DNA of 64,000 nt from the NCBI GenBank assembly GCA_016709495.1, contig JADJMS010000019.1:47511-111510 (forward strand). The letters run 5' to 3'. Below the pieces are notes generated by a model. The model was not told the DNA's origin, ran no database searches, and saw only the letters and a list, made by a program, of their open reading frames with translations. How positions within the stretch are numbered: the stretch's first letter is position 1; each line of letters opens with the position of its first letter. A program made the position numbers and the translations under genes. This DNA is from Candidatus Dechloromonas phosphorivorans. GTDB taxonomy: Bacteria > Pseudomonadota > Gammaproteobacteria > Burkholderiales > Rhodocyclaceae. Below, one piece after another: positions 8,338 through 18,912 of the stretch.

Positions 8338-8775
8338 ATGAAAAATTTGCTGTTTGCCGCTGCACTCGCCACAGCTTCCCTGACCGGAACTGCAGCCGAA
8401 GTGGGCATGTCGCTCAGTGTCGGTCAGCCTGGCTTTTATGGCCAGATTGACATTGGGGGCTATCCGCCGCCGCCAGTTATTTATCGCCAGCCGCGTGTCG
8501 GCTATTACGTCCAGCCTGATCGCCCACCGCTCTATTTGCGTGTGCCGCCAGGCCACGCCAAGAACTGGAGCAGGTATTGCGGTAAATACGACGCCTGTAA
8601 CGAGCGGGTTTATTTCGTTAAAGACAATTGGTATCGCAACGAATATGCCCCGCGCTACCGGGACCGTATGGATCGCCGAGACGGCCACCGGGATGGTCGT
8701 CGCGATGATCATCGCGATGACCATCGTGGCAACGACAAACATAATCAAGGAGATAATCATGGCAACAACCACTAA
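8338..8775 (+). CDS. Secreted protein with Pro/Tyr-rich centre and Asp/Arg/His-rich tail
   Basis: The 145-residue product has a clear signal peptide (residues 1-20, TGTAAEVG). A Pro-Tyr segment (GGYPPPPVIYRQPRVGYY) follows, then a short domain with two cysteines (SRYCGKYDACNERVYFV), and a low-complexity tail of repeated RD/HRDD units. It resembles a widespread set of betaproteobacterial periplasmic proteins of unknown role. The charged tail could bind metal, but nothing proves this. It overlaps the next start by 17 bases, so translation is likely coupled. Confidence 0.65.
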   Translation: MKNLLFAAALATASLTGTAAEVGMSLSVGQPGFYGQIDIGGYPPPPVIYRQPRVGYYVQPDRPPLYLRVPPGHAKNWSRYCGKYDACNERVYFVKDNWYRNEYAPRYRDRMDRRDGHRDGRRDDHRDDHRGNDKHNQGDNHGNNH

Positions 8776-9205
8776 AAAAATGCAGCTCGGGCTGCTACTA
8801 ATGGCAATTGCACTACCGGGATTACCGGCCTGGGCTGGTGAAGTGGGCGATGTGGCGAAGCAAAATACGATCAGCGCTCCGCAAGCCGAACTTTCCTGGA
8901 TGAGTGGCGGTATTGGTGACGATGCCCGTGATGAAATGCGCAAAACCGGTGAAGCCTACAGTGTGCATGTGGTGTTCAGTGACCGGCAGGGCGCTTATCT
9001 CGCCAGCGTTCCATTTTCGGTTACAAAAATGAATGGCCGCGAACTTTACTCCGGCGTCAGTACGGGCCCTTTGCTTTACCTGAAACTGCCGCCTGGCTCG
9101 TTTATGATTGCCGCCAAGTTTGATGGCACCTGGCATAAACAGCGTATTCAATCCAGCAATTCCGAAAATCCGGCCCGCGTTTCGTTTGTTAGCTACGGCA
9201 ATTGA
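8759..9205 (+). CDS. Secreted protein of unknown function, coupled to upstream gene
   Basis: ATG 8759 follows AGGAG within the end of the preceding gene. The 148-residue product has a signal peptide (about residues 1-26, ending PAWAGE). Its mature domain has a beta-rich, carboxypeptidase-regulatory-like look (YSVHVVFSDRQGAYLASVPF, YLKLPPGSFMIAAKFDG). The PPGxFxIxAxFDGT stretch suggests an immunoglobulin-like beta sandwich. I do not recognise the family. Confidence 0.65.
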   Translation: MATTTKKMQLGLLLMAIALPGLPAWAGEVGDVAKQNTISAPQAELSWMSGGIGDDARDEMRKTGEAYSVHVVFSDRQGAYLASVPFSVTKMNGRELYSGVSTGPLLYLKLPPGSFMIAAKFDGTWHKQRIQSSNSENPARVSFVSYGN

Positions 9206-9231
9206 TGTTCTTGCCCGTTTGACAACGACTC

Positions 9232-10936
9232 ATGGTCCAGTTTGACCTTCGCCTGTGGCATCGTTTTCGGACCATTGCGGCACCTTACTGGTTCCGTGAT
9301 CAGAAATGGCAGGCGCGAGGGTTGTTGCTGTTGTTGGTCGTCCTGCTCCTTGGGCAGACTGGCTTTGCGGTACTTTTCAATGAGCTGACCGGCGAGTTCA
9401 CATCATCGCTGGCGGCCAAGGATGCGGATCGCTTCTGGAAATCCATTTTCCAGTGCCTCGCCATTCTGGTCGTCGCGGTGCCGATTTACGCCTTTTATTA
9501 CTATGTGCGCGACAAACTTGGCCTGTTCTGGCGGCGCTGGCTGACACAGGATTATCTCGGGCGTTATTTCAGCAATCGCGCCTATTACGAGCTTAATGCC
9601 GATCCTGATATCGACAACCCTGACCAGCGGATTGCCGAAGACATCAACACTTTTACCCAGCGCTCCCTGTATTTTTTACTGATCACGGTTGGCGCAATTC
9701 TGCAATTGCTGGCCTTTAGTGGTGTGCTCTGGTCGATTTCCAAGGCGCTGGTTTTTTTCCTGATCATTTATGCCGTGGCCGGGACGGCGATAACCCTGCT
9801 GGTCTTTGGCAAAGTGCTGATCGGCCTCAATTTCTACCAGTTGCGGCGTGAGGCGGATTTTCGTTTCAGCCTGGTACGCATTCGCGAAAATGCCGAAGCC
9901 ATCGCCTTCTATCGTGGCGAGGCGCAGGAATCATGGCAAATCGGCCAGTATTTCAATTTGGCATTCGCAAATTTCAACAAGCTGATCCGTGCCCAACTAA
10001 ATCTCAACCTGTTTCAGTACAGCTATAGCTTCATGACCATCATTCTGCCTTACTCGATCATTGCCGGGCAGGTGCTGGCCGGTGATCTGGAGGTTGGTCG
10101 GGCAATGCAGGCCGCTGGCGCCTTTGCCGCCATCCTCAGTGCGCTGACGGTGATCGTTGATAATTTTGAAAGCTTCAGCCGCTTTGCCGCCGGGATTGAT
10201 CGCCTCGATAGCTTTGCCAAATTTTTGGCCAAAAAAGACCGTCGACCGCAAGGCTCCGGGCAGCACGTCAAGTTGGTGCAGAACTCCCATCTGGAGATCA
10301 AGAACCTCACGCTGCAAACCCCCAACCACACACGTACCCTGATTGAAGGACTTTCAATGACCATCAATCCCGGCCAGGGCGTCATGATCGTCGGTGCCAG
10401 CGGTTGCGGAAAAAGCTCGCTGTTACGTGCGCTGGCAGGATTGTGGCGCAGCGGCAGCGGCGAGATCTGCCGCCCGGAAGCGGAGAATGTTGTTCCTGCC
10501 CCAGCGCCCTTACATGTTGCTGAGCAGCTTGCGCAGCCAGTTGCTCTATCCACAGCTCGATATGAAGATATCCGACGAGGCGCTGCAGGAATTACTGGTG
10601 CGCGTCAATTTGCCTGAACTGGCTGCCCGCTTCGGCGGCCTCGACGCCGAGCTGGATTGGGCCAAGGTGCTCTCGGTGGGCGAACAGCAGCGCGTTGCCT
10701 TTGCCCGTGTGCTACTCGCCGCGCCGCGCTATGTCATTCTCGATGAGGCGACCAGCGCGCTGGATATAGCAAACGAAGAAAGTCTTTACAAGGAGCTGGC
10801 CGCCAGCGAAACGACCATGGTCAGCGTTGGCCATCGCCCATCAATCCTTAAATATCACCCGCAGGTGCTGGAACTGACAGGCGATGGCGGCTGGAAGTTG
10901 TATGCTGCAGGCGATTATCAATTCAGCCATTCATAA
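9232..10936 (+). CDS. SbmA/YddA-type ABC transporter (membrane plus ATPase), frameshifted near 10490
   Basis: The N-terminal part (about residues 1-330) is an ABC_membrane_2-type domain with several helices (LLLLLVVLLLGQTGFAVLF, ILVVAVPIYAFYYYV, FFLIIYAVAGTAITLLVFG). The ATPase domain has Walker A GASGCGKSS, signature SVGEQQR and Walker B YVILDEATSALD. This is the YddA/BacA/ABCD-like family of combined half-transporters, whose substrates range from peptides to lipids. The frame breaks around 10488-10495, where AENV should continue into LFLPQRPYM; one missing T or G explains it. Both halves are otherwise complete. Confidence 0.85.
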
Positions 10937-13900
10937 TCCCCGCAGGGCAAACGACTCAAAATCGCTCAAAGCCAGCGGACGACTGAAGTAATAGCCCTGA
11001 TATGCATGACAACCAGCACCGGCGAGAAAGTCGCGTTGCGCAGCCGTTTCGACTCCCTCTGCAATCACGCCCAGCCCAAGGCTTTCAGCGAGCGCGACAA
11101 TGGTTTTGGCAATGGCCGCATCGTTCGGGTCGATCAGTACATCGCGGACAAATGACTGGTCGATCTTCAATTGGTCGAGCGGCAAACGCTTCAGATAAGT
11201 CAGCGACGAATAGCCCGTACCAAAGTCATCCAGTGAAAATCCAACGCCATGGGCTTTGAGCAAGGACATCTTGACGATAATTTCTTCGACGTTATGAACC
11301 AGCAAACTCTCGGTCAGTTCCAGTTTAAGTCGTCGTGAATTGGCACCCGTGCTGCTCAGTACCGAAATCACCTTATCTACAAAATCGAGTTGGCGCAGTT
11401 GAAAGGCACTGACGTTGACCGCGATGGTGAGGTGGGCCATCCCAGGATAGGCGGCCCAAACAGCGATTTGCTTGCAAGTTGTTTCAAGGACCCAATCCCC
11501 TAAAGACAAAATCAGCCCGGATTCTTCGGCCAGGGGAATGAACTCGGCAGGCGAAACCATGCCCCGCTCGGGATGCCGCCAGCGCAACAGGACTTCAGCA
11601 CCGGTGAGGCTGTTATTGCCGCGAATTTGCGGCTGGTAGTTGAGGAAGAACTGATTTTTCTCCAGCGCCTGGCGCAGATCGTCCTCAAGCGCCACGCGTT
11701 CCTTGACGGCAATTTCCATCGCCGGATCGAAGAAACAAAAGGTGTTTCGGCCGGCTGCCTTGGATCTGTACATACTGAGGTCAGCTTGCTTCAACAGTTC
11801 GTCAATGGGGATTCCTGTTCCTCGGAACAAGGTAGCGCCCAGACTGGCGGTACTGTGATGCGTAACGTTTCCGATCTGATATGGCTTCTTGAGTGCAGCC
11901 AGAATTTTTTCAGCAACGCCTTCCGTTGCCTTGGCTGCGTCTTCTTGACTCATACTCAGGCTAGCCAGAATGATCACAAACTCATCCCCACCAAAGCGTG
12001 CCACCGAGTCACCTTCGCGCACACTCAACGTCAGGCGCTGGGCAACCTGTTTAAGCAGCAGATCGCCGGCATCATGCCCCAGGCTGTCGTTGAGCGTTTT
12101 GAAATTATCCAGATCGATGAAAAGCAAGGCGCTGTAACGCTCACTGCGCCCACTACTCACCATCGCCTGTTTCAAGCGATCAAGCAGGAGCGTCCGATTC
12201 GGGAGGTTGGTCAACTGGTCGAAAAAGGCGAGCGCTTCAATCTTGAATTCTGCTTTTTTACGCTCGCTGATGTCGTAATGCGTGCCGATGTAATGGGTAA
12301 CCAGCCCGTCGCTACCGTAGACCGCAGAAATAGTCAGCCATTTTGGATAGATTTCGCCACTCTTGTGCCTATCCCAGACTTCACCCCGCCAACCGCCAGT
12401 ACTGTGGATGGTCTGCCACATATCCTTATAGAAACTGGGTGGGTGACGTCCAGACTTAAGTAGTTGCGGTGTCAGCCCGATCACCTCTTCCGCCGTATAG
12501 CCAGTAAACTCAGTAAAGGCCCGGTTGACCCGCAAAATAACGCTCTGAGCATCCGTCACCATCATGCCTTCTTGCGATTCAAAGGCGGCCGCCGCGATAC
12601 GTAATTGCTCTTCGGCCTGTTTGCGTTCTGTGATGTCAGAGATGATGCCAATAAAATTGGCCAATGCGCCCTGTTCATCACGTATCGCCGTAACGAAAAG
12701 GTCAATCCAGACAATATGCCCGTCGCTGGCGACGTAGCGTTTGGTCATGTTGTAATGATCCCGCTTGCCAGCGATGATTTCATCAAAATAGGCCACCTCG
12801 CTGCTCAAATCATCGTGATGTGTAATATCGGCAATGCTCATTCCGCCAAGTTCATCAGCGTCGTAGCCCAACAAGGCGCGAAATGATTCGTTAAAGCTGG
12901 TTATTCGTCCGTTGCTATCAACCGACGCAATACCCGTATTGGCGTTCTCAAAGATACTGCGGAACCATGATTCGCTTGCTTTCAAAGCCTTCAGTATTTC
13001 TTTGCGTGCGCTGATGTCATGCACGATGGAAAATAGCAAGTTATGTCCGCTGCTTTCGATTGGGGTCGAATGAACTTCCACATCCCGTAATTCTCCCGAC
13101 GCGAGCCGATGAACAAAATGAAAATATTTAAGTTCTTCACATCGCGCTTTTTCTCTTTCTTCGGCGATCTTAGCTTCCGGCATTGTGTTGAGATCAGCGG
13201 TTGTCATCAAAACCAGTTGTTTGATCGGGTAACCATAGTAGGTTGCTGCGGCATCGTTGGCTTCGACTATCGCGCCATTCGAGGGCTCAATAAGGAGCAT
13301 TACCGATGAATTTTTTTCGAAGAAATTGCGGAACCGCTGTTCGCTTGACTTCAGCGCTTCATCACGCTGCGCCAATCTGGCAAGCAAGCGATTGAAACCG
13401 GCAATGAGTTGGCCAATTTCATCCTGCTTGGCGATGACCAAGGGCTGGGGAGGCTGATCTATATTCGACAACAAAGCCAGAGTATTGACGGCCTCCTGCA
13501 TTGGTGACAGTTGGCGCCTTAACATCCACCAGGTCAAAAAGCCGGCCAGCAAAGTCAGGAAAAACGTGGCCAGTTGAACGCGTTGTTGCATCAAACGTAT
13601 TGGTGAAAAAGCCTCTTCAGTCGGTAATGCGGCGACCACAAACCAGTTGGCAACAGGAATGCGTTTGGCCGAAGCGAGGACTTCAACGCTCATTGGATTG
13701 ATGGTTATGCCGGTTTCATCGAATCCCTCAAGGTGGCGGTCGATCAGCCAGTTAATTCCGGCAGCAGGCAGGGGTTGCATGATGCGACTTTTACCAGTGC
13801 CCGTGATGATAAGTCGCGAATCTGGCTCTTCAAGCAAAAAGTAGCCGTCCTTGCCATATGCATTGTTCGTCAGCTGGTCAAGAAAACTGGACTTGGAAAG

Positions 13901-14455
13901 GTTGATGACACCAGCCAAGGCGCCGATCACTGCGCCCTGAGCATCTTTTATCGCGACGATGATGGGGAACATGGGGGCTTGAAGTTTTTTACCAATGATG
14001 GGCGCGCCGATACTCGGACTGCCATCCATGAGCACCTTGGCGACGGTTTTATCATCCTTGTAATTCGTGCCGATGCGCCCCGCCATGACCATCATTTCAG
14101 CCTGTGTGGTGCCATCCTTGTCAAAGATGAGGACGCCACCATTGAACAGATTATTTAGTATGGGCCGCTCGTTGAGGAAGTTCTGCAACGCCTGCTGGTT
14201 GTGCATGATCGCCGGCGTTATCCTGTCAGCCACTGTTTTCAGTGCAGACAGGCGGTCGCTCAACTCGCGATTGATTTCAGCAGCGACAAATGAAACAATC
14301 GACGATTGCTGGTCGCCTAAAAGTCGCTGCATATCGACGCGCAACATATAGCTGGCGTAAAACGAAAGTGACCAGATGCTGGTTAGAAAAATGGCCAAGG
14401 TGAAGAACGTTAAACGCGTCTTCATTGACCATCCCTTAAGACTGAATGAATTCAT
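10931..14455 (-). CDS. Membrane dCache-HAMP-PASx3-GGDEF-EAL cyclic-di-GMP enzyme
   Basis: This 1174-residue protein has a membrane helix at about residues 13-33, a periplasmic dCache-like sensor (about 50-275), a second helix (about 290-312), HAMP, then three PAS domains (about 370-480, 490-610, 615-735). A GGDEF domain (RFGGDEF near residue 835) and an EAL domain follow; the EAL motif here reads EVL, with DDFGTGYSSL and AEGVET intact. Both active-site sets look functional, so it may make or break cyclic di-GMP. It ends 6 bases inside the converging ABC transporter gene. A 194-base leader precedes its start. Confidence 0.92.
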   Translation of the reverse strand: MNSFSLKGWSMKTRLTFFTLAIFLTSIWSLSFYASYMLRVDMQRLLGDQQSSIVSFVAAEINRELSDRLSALKTVADRITPAIMHNQQALQNFLNERPILNNLFNGGVLIFDKDGTTQAEMMVMAGRIGTNYKDDKTVAKVLMDGSPSIGAPIIGKKLQAPMFPIIVAIKDAQGAVIGALAGVINLSKSSFLDQLTNNAYGKDGYFLLEEPDSRLIITGTGKSRIMQPLPAAGINWLIDRHLEGFDETGITINPMSVEVLASAKRIPVANWFVVAALPTEEAFSPIRLMQQRVQLATFFLTLLAGFLTWWMLRRQLSPMQEAVNTLALLSNIDQPPQPLVIAKQDEIGQLIAGFNRLLARLAQRDEALKSSEQRFRNFFEKNSSVMLLIEPSNGAIVEANDAAATYYGYPIKQLVLMTTADLNTMPEAKIAEEREKARCEELKYFHFVHRLASGELRDVEVHSTPIESSGHNLLFSIVHDISARKEILKALKASESWFRSIFENANTGIASVDSNGRITSFNESFRALLGYDADELGGMSIADITHHDDLSSEVAYFDEIIAGKRDHYNMTKRYVASDGHIVWIDLFVTAIRDEQGALANFIGIISDITERKQAEEQLRIAAAAFESQEGMMVTDAQSVILRVNRAFTEFTGYTAEEVIGLTPQLLKSGRHPPSFYKDMWQTIHSTGGWRGEVWDRHKSGEIYPKWLTISAVYGSDGLVTHYIGTHYDISERKKAEFKIEALAFFDQLTNLPNRTLLLDRLKQAMVSSGRSERYSALLFIDLDNFKTLNDSLGHDAGDLLLKQVAQRLTLSVREGDSVARFGGDEFVIILASLSMSQEDAAKATEGVAEKILAALKKPYQIGNVTHHSTASLGATLFRGTGIPIDELLKQADLSMYRSKAAGRNTFCFFDPAMEIAVKERVALEDDLRQALEKNQFFLNYQPQIRGNNSLTGAEVLLRWRHPERGMVSPAEFIPLAEESGLILSLGDWVLETTCKQIAVWAAYPGMAHLTIAVNVSAFQLRQLDFVDKVISVLSSTGANSRRLKLELTESLLVHNVEEIIVKMSLLKAHGVGFSLDDFGTGYSSLTYLKRLPLDQLKIDQSFVRDVLIDPNDAAIAKTIVALAESLGLGVIAEGVETAAQRDFLAGAGCHAYQGYYFSRPLALSDFESFALRGL

Positions 14456-14649
14456 GTCTTATCTTCAGATAGAGACCTCGCCATTCGAGAATATCCCTCT
14501 CATGGCTGTGGCCTGGGTCAATGGCGGGAGCGCCCAACTTCGTTAGCCACCCAAGCTTACGGCTTCGACCAACGACGTTCTGTGCGCTGGCAAACAGTAA
14601 TTCAGGCAAGAGCGGCGATTGACAGATCAATTGCGTCGCAGGAGGTCGC
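14456..14649 (-). other. 194-base leader region upstream of GGDEF-EAL gene
   Basis: Between the Aer-like receptor and the GGDEF-EAL start, with no open frame. It holds one clear hairpin (GCCAT at 14483-14487 with ATGGC at 14505-14509 and a TCTC/GAGA inner stem). I compared it by eye with the class I cyclic di-GMP riboswitch core and did not find a convincing match. Confidence 0.4.
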
Positions 14650-16283
14650 TCAAACAGAATATTGCGTCGCCGCCTTGCGCATTCTGACAACCGTGGTGTT
14701 CAGATAGTCCGCTGTTGCGCTGGTGTCATTGACGACCTGCATATTTTCATCAGTCATGCTGGCGACACGCTCCAGACTTTGGGCGAGTTCGGTCATCGCC
14801 ACTTGCTGTTCACTCGATGCAAGGAAATTTCACCGACCATTTCAGTGGTTTTTGCCATTTCCTGGTTAATCTGGCGCAGGGAAGCTTCAGATGCATTAAC
14901 CAATTTCACCCCTTCAGCAACCTGATGGGCGCCAGAGCGCATGTTTTCGACTGCCATCTGGGTTTCGTTTTGGATGCTTTTCGTCATCAGGCCAATTTCC
15001 TGAGTTGCCTTGCTCGTTCGTTCGGCGAGCTTGCGCACTTCGTCGGCAACCACGGCAAATCCTCGCCCCATTTCGCCGGCCCGGGCCGCCTCAATGGCCG
15101 CATTGAGGGCCAGCAGGTTGGTCTGATCGGCAATTTCCTTGATCACCACGGTAACCCGACCGATTTCTTCGGAACGCTGGCCGAGTGACTCCACTTGTTC
15201 AGCGGAAAGACGAACCGTATTCGCCAGTGATTCAATGGTCAGACTGGCTTGCTGCGTAACTTGTGCTCCTTGGTGCGCGGCCTCACCTGCGTGGGTGGCG
15301 GTTTCCATGGTTATTTTTGCATGGGCGGCAACTTCACCAATCGACACGGTGACTTGTTCGATGGCAGCCGCTGCCGTTGAAGTGGCCTCACTTTGCGTTT
15401 GAGCCGATGCCTGCGATTTTTTCATGCCGGTATCAACGCCAGTGGCCGCCAATGCGACCTGATGCGCAACATCGACGATGCCTTGGATCGTTGCCTGGGT
15501 TGAGGATGCAAATTTATCCGCCTTGCGGGCGATGCTGCCGATCACGTCACGTCGCTCAAGATCAAAACGTTTTCTCAAGTCGCCGGATTGCAGAACCTCC
15601 TCCATCCAGTTCGACGTCTTTTCCAGATCGCGAGAGGTTTGTGGCGCATAGACAAACAGGAAATACAGCGCGTAGGAAACGGTAATGGCGGCCAGCGGCT
15701 GGAGGGCAAAATCGGGCAAAGACGGGCCACCCAACTGGCGACTCGATAGTTCAAGCGCTGGCAGTAGTGCTGCCATACCCGCCAGCGTCATCTGTGAGCG
15801 CAGGGAGAGCAACTGATTGAGCCACTCAGGCCGGCGTTTGATAACCCGGCCGTTTTTGATACGCAGCGACTTGTCGCCACTGCGAATTTTTTGATAGGCA
15901 AGCTCGGCGCCAGCCACCTCATCGCGCGTTGGTTTGCTGCGCACTGACTGAAAGCCGATCAGGCGACCATTTTCGCGGACGGCTGAGGTATTGGCGACCA
16001 CCCAATAAAATCCGCCATCCTTGCGCCGATTCTTGATAATGCCGCGCCACGGGCGCCCGGCCATGAGGTCCTGCCACAAATCGGCGAAAGCCTCGCTGGG
16101 CATATCCGGGTGGCGAACCATGTTGTGTGGTTGCCCGATCATTTCCTCGCGGCGGTAATTGCTGATCCGGGCAAAGGCTTCATTGGCCTCAACAATGTAG
16201 CCTTTAAGATTGGTGCTCGAATAGATGAATTCGCCTTCGGGAAGCAGGGTTTCGATATTGGTAATCGGGAGATTCGTTTTCAT
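14650..16283 (-). CDS. Aer-like PAS chemoreceptor (MCP), frameshifted near 14820
   Basis: An N-terminal Aer-type PAS domain (about residues 10-125, with [14 protein letters not shown] and [13 protein letters not shown]) is followed by a membrane segment pair (about 165-215), HAMP and an MCP signalling domain. The MCP domain has the conserved tip [20 protein letters not shown]. In Aer the PAS domain binds FAD and senses redox or oxygen. Near 14820 the frame breaks: GEIS should continue as [18 protein letters not shown] to a stop at 14650. One missing base explains this. The PAS domain is similar to the stand-alone PAS protein at 41669-42157. Confidence 0.88.
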
Positions 16284-16329
16284 GTATTTTTCTTAGGGCT
16301 GTCGGGTGATTGAGGGCCATTCGCATGGT

Positions 16330-18649
16330 TTAGTTACTAATGCGCACACTGGCTGCCGCAAGCATTTGGTCCAGATCAGCGGCCAGCCGCAGCGCAAGAT
16401 GGCTGGCATTGGCGTTTTCTTCGCGTGCTGCTTGATCGGTTTCTTTGGCTAATTCATAGATGCCGTTGGCCATTAAGTTTCCCGCGATGCCTTTTACGGA
16501 ATGAGCGATAGCGGCCAGCGTCGCAAAATCAGTCTGAGCGGCATGTAGCCGTAAGCATGCAGGCGTCTCCTGATGCGAACTGAGCAAGGATGCAGCGAGG
16601 CGCGTGACAAACTCGTGTTTGCCATGAAAGTGCGCCTCAAGGGCAGACCAGTCAATTACCTCACTTTGTGGTGAGGTTTTCCGTCGCGCGTGACGCAGGA
16701 TGGTATTTACGAGTCGATCAAGATCGATCGGTTTGGTGACATGATCATCCATGCCGGCCGCCAGGCACTTGGAACGATCTTCAGGCATGGCATGTGCGGT
16801 CAACCGATAATTGGCAGGTTTTTTTCAGTTCGCGCAGGCATTGAGTTGCTTGGTAGCCATCCATGACCGGCATCTGTATATCCAGCAACAAAATGTCCCA
16901 TTCGCTTTCACCATCGGCGATCAGGCGATCTACTGCTTGCTTACCGTCTTCAACGCAAACGAGCGTTGCACCTTCGCTACCAAGTAATTCTTCCAGCACC
17001 AGACGATTAATTTCATTGTCTTCAGCCGCCAGCACGCGAATGCCGCTTAGACGCTCGCCCAATGGCATTTCTGATAATGCAGCGATGGGTATGGGCAGTT
17101 CTGCTTCGATCAACGGCAGTGTCAATTCAAAGCAGCTACCTACGTCAAGTTCACTGCTGACGCTGATTTCACCACCCATCAGCGTTGCCAGGCTGCGGCT
17201 GATTGCCAGTCCGAGGCCACTGCCGCCATAGCGCCGAGTCGTTGAGGAATCGGCCTGTTCGAAGGCATTGAACAGACGTCCGATTTGCTCCTGACTCATG
17301 CCGATGCCGGTGTCAGTGACAACAAAACTGAGGGCGCCAGCCCTTTGGCTCACACTCAGCGTTATACCGCCGCGCTCAGTAAATTTGATGGCGTTGGACA
17401 ACAGATTGACCAGCACCTGTACTAATCGCATTTCATCGCCCAGGCAAGCCGCTGGTAGATCAGTCGATTTCTTTACCCGGAAATTTAAGCCCTTGAGGCG
17501 AGCGCATTCAGCGGTAAGTTCGACGGCGCGCTTGATCAATTGGGCAAGATCAAATGGTGCAGCAGTGGTCGTTAGCTTGTTTGCCTCAATTTTTGCGATG
17601 TCAAGAATGTCATTGACCACGGCCATGAGGTGCTGACCACAATCGAGAATGCGGGTAAAGGTGTTGTGCGAACGACGACCAACAGAGCTGCGCTGGCCGG
17701 CTAGGGCGAGACCCAGTAGGCCGTTGAGTGGCGTCCGGATTTCATGGCTCATGTTGGCCATAAAATCGGTTCGCGCACGGACCAGGCGATTTGCTTCAGT
17801 CAGTATCGTTTCGCGCTCTGTCTGTAATTTAAGCTGCGCGGTGATGTCGACCACGCTGACGACGATGAAGAGGCGCCCGTCAATCTCCAGGGGCCCAAGA
17901 CCCAGTTCGGCGTCAAATTCGCGACCATCCTTGCGCAGCGCCTTCAGGTGGCGAGCCTCGCCCATGCAACGGGATTGCGGTTGTGTCATGAATCGACTGC
18001 GGTGCGCCGCATGGCGACCGCGAAGACCTTCTGCCAAGAGCATTTCAATACAAATCCCAGCCATTTCTCCCGCTTCGTAACCAAATGTTTTGGCGGCGCT
18101 GAGATTGGCACGGATAATCAGGCCCTGTTCATCGACCACCAGCATGGCTTCCGGTGCGGTATCAAGGATCAGATTGGCCCAGCGTTCTCGTTCCAAAAGC
18201 CCCAATTCCGCGCTTCTGTGCTCGGTGATATCGGTAAAGATATGCAGTGAATACAAAAAGTCACCGTGTTCATCCTTGACCGGATAACCACGAGAAACAA
18301 ACAGGCGCTCGTCAACCCGAATTTCTTCTTGGCTGTGGCTGCTCCCCATTGTCAACGCTAGTTGGCATTCGGGAAGTGGTCCGTCGCCACGAGGAAAAAC
18401 CTGCCAGTAGGGCAACCCCAGTGCTTGTGGCTCGCATCTTCCGGCGGCCAGGAAATAGGCACGATTCGCCAAAAGCACCCGGAACTCGGCATCGTGAAGA
18501 AAAATCGGGTCGCTGATGGCATCGCAAGTTAGTCGCCAGATATCAGGATGGGCTACGGCTGAGGGCAAGGTCTGGCCGAGATCACCATTAATTTTCTTGG
18601 TGACAGATGTTTCCTTGGCGAAGGTCCGGTTAACTTCAGTGCACATCAC
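16330..18649 (-). CDS. Hybrid sensor histidine kinase (PAS-PAS-HisKA-HATPase-REC-HPt), frameshifted near 16822
   Basis: Two PAS domains (about residues 30-145 and 150-270) precede HisKA (phospho-histidine in [12 protein letters not shown]) and the ATPase domain ([25 protein letters not shown]). A receiver ([14 protein letters not shown]) and a C-terminal HPt (histidine in [11 protein letters not shown]) follow. The receiver breaks at the seven-T run 16819-16825 (plus strand); removing one base joins ELKKPANYR to [12 protein letters not shown]. No membrane segment is visible, so it is a cytosolic phosphorelay kinase. ATG 18646 is an equally good start. Partner regulator unknown. Confidence 0.87.
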
Positions 18650-18912
18650 ATGCTCCTTGTCGAGGTAGGCATAAAACCTTTTGCTTACCCATCGTTGGTT
18701 TTGCTACCGGAAATTTTTTCGGAATTAACACCAGTGAGCGCATGATGAAGAGAATCGTTCACCGCGTCAGTCAGGCTTTGCGGAATTGCGGGTCAGGTAA
18801 ACCTGCTTAATTGCAAGGCTTTACGTACAAAAATGCAGTATTTCCCGACTGGCAATCGAGCCTGAATTTGGTTGAATCCAAAGGTTCTGTTTGATTAACC
18901 TAAGTTAGCAAA
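18650..18912. other. Divergent promoter region between two kinase genes
   Basis: A 263-base gap between divergently oriented kinase genes. It must contain both promoters. I see no RNA gene or clear operator. Confidence 0.4.

Noticed and set aside
14456..14649. Possible cyclic di-GMP riboswitch upstream of the GGDEF-EAL gene
   Set aside because: A short GCGCACAG stretch recalls the class I core, but the conserved paired elements and the tetraloop region are not found.
16795..16830. Repeat-like CGGTTGACCGC with a poly-A tract in the hybrid kinase gene
   Set aside because: It encodes the expected receiver residues RLTAHA; similarity to the dispersed repeat is explained by coding constraint.
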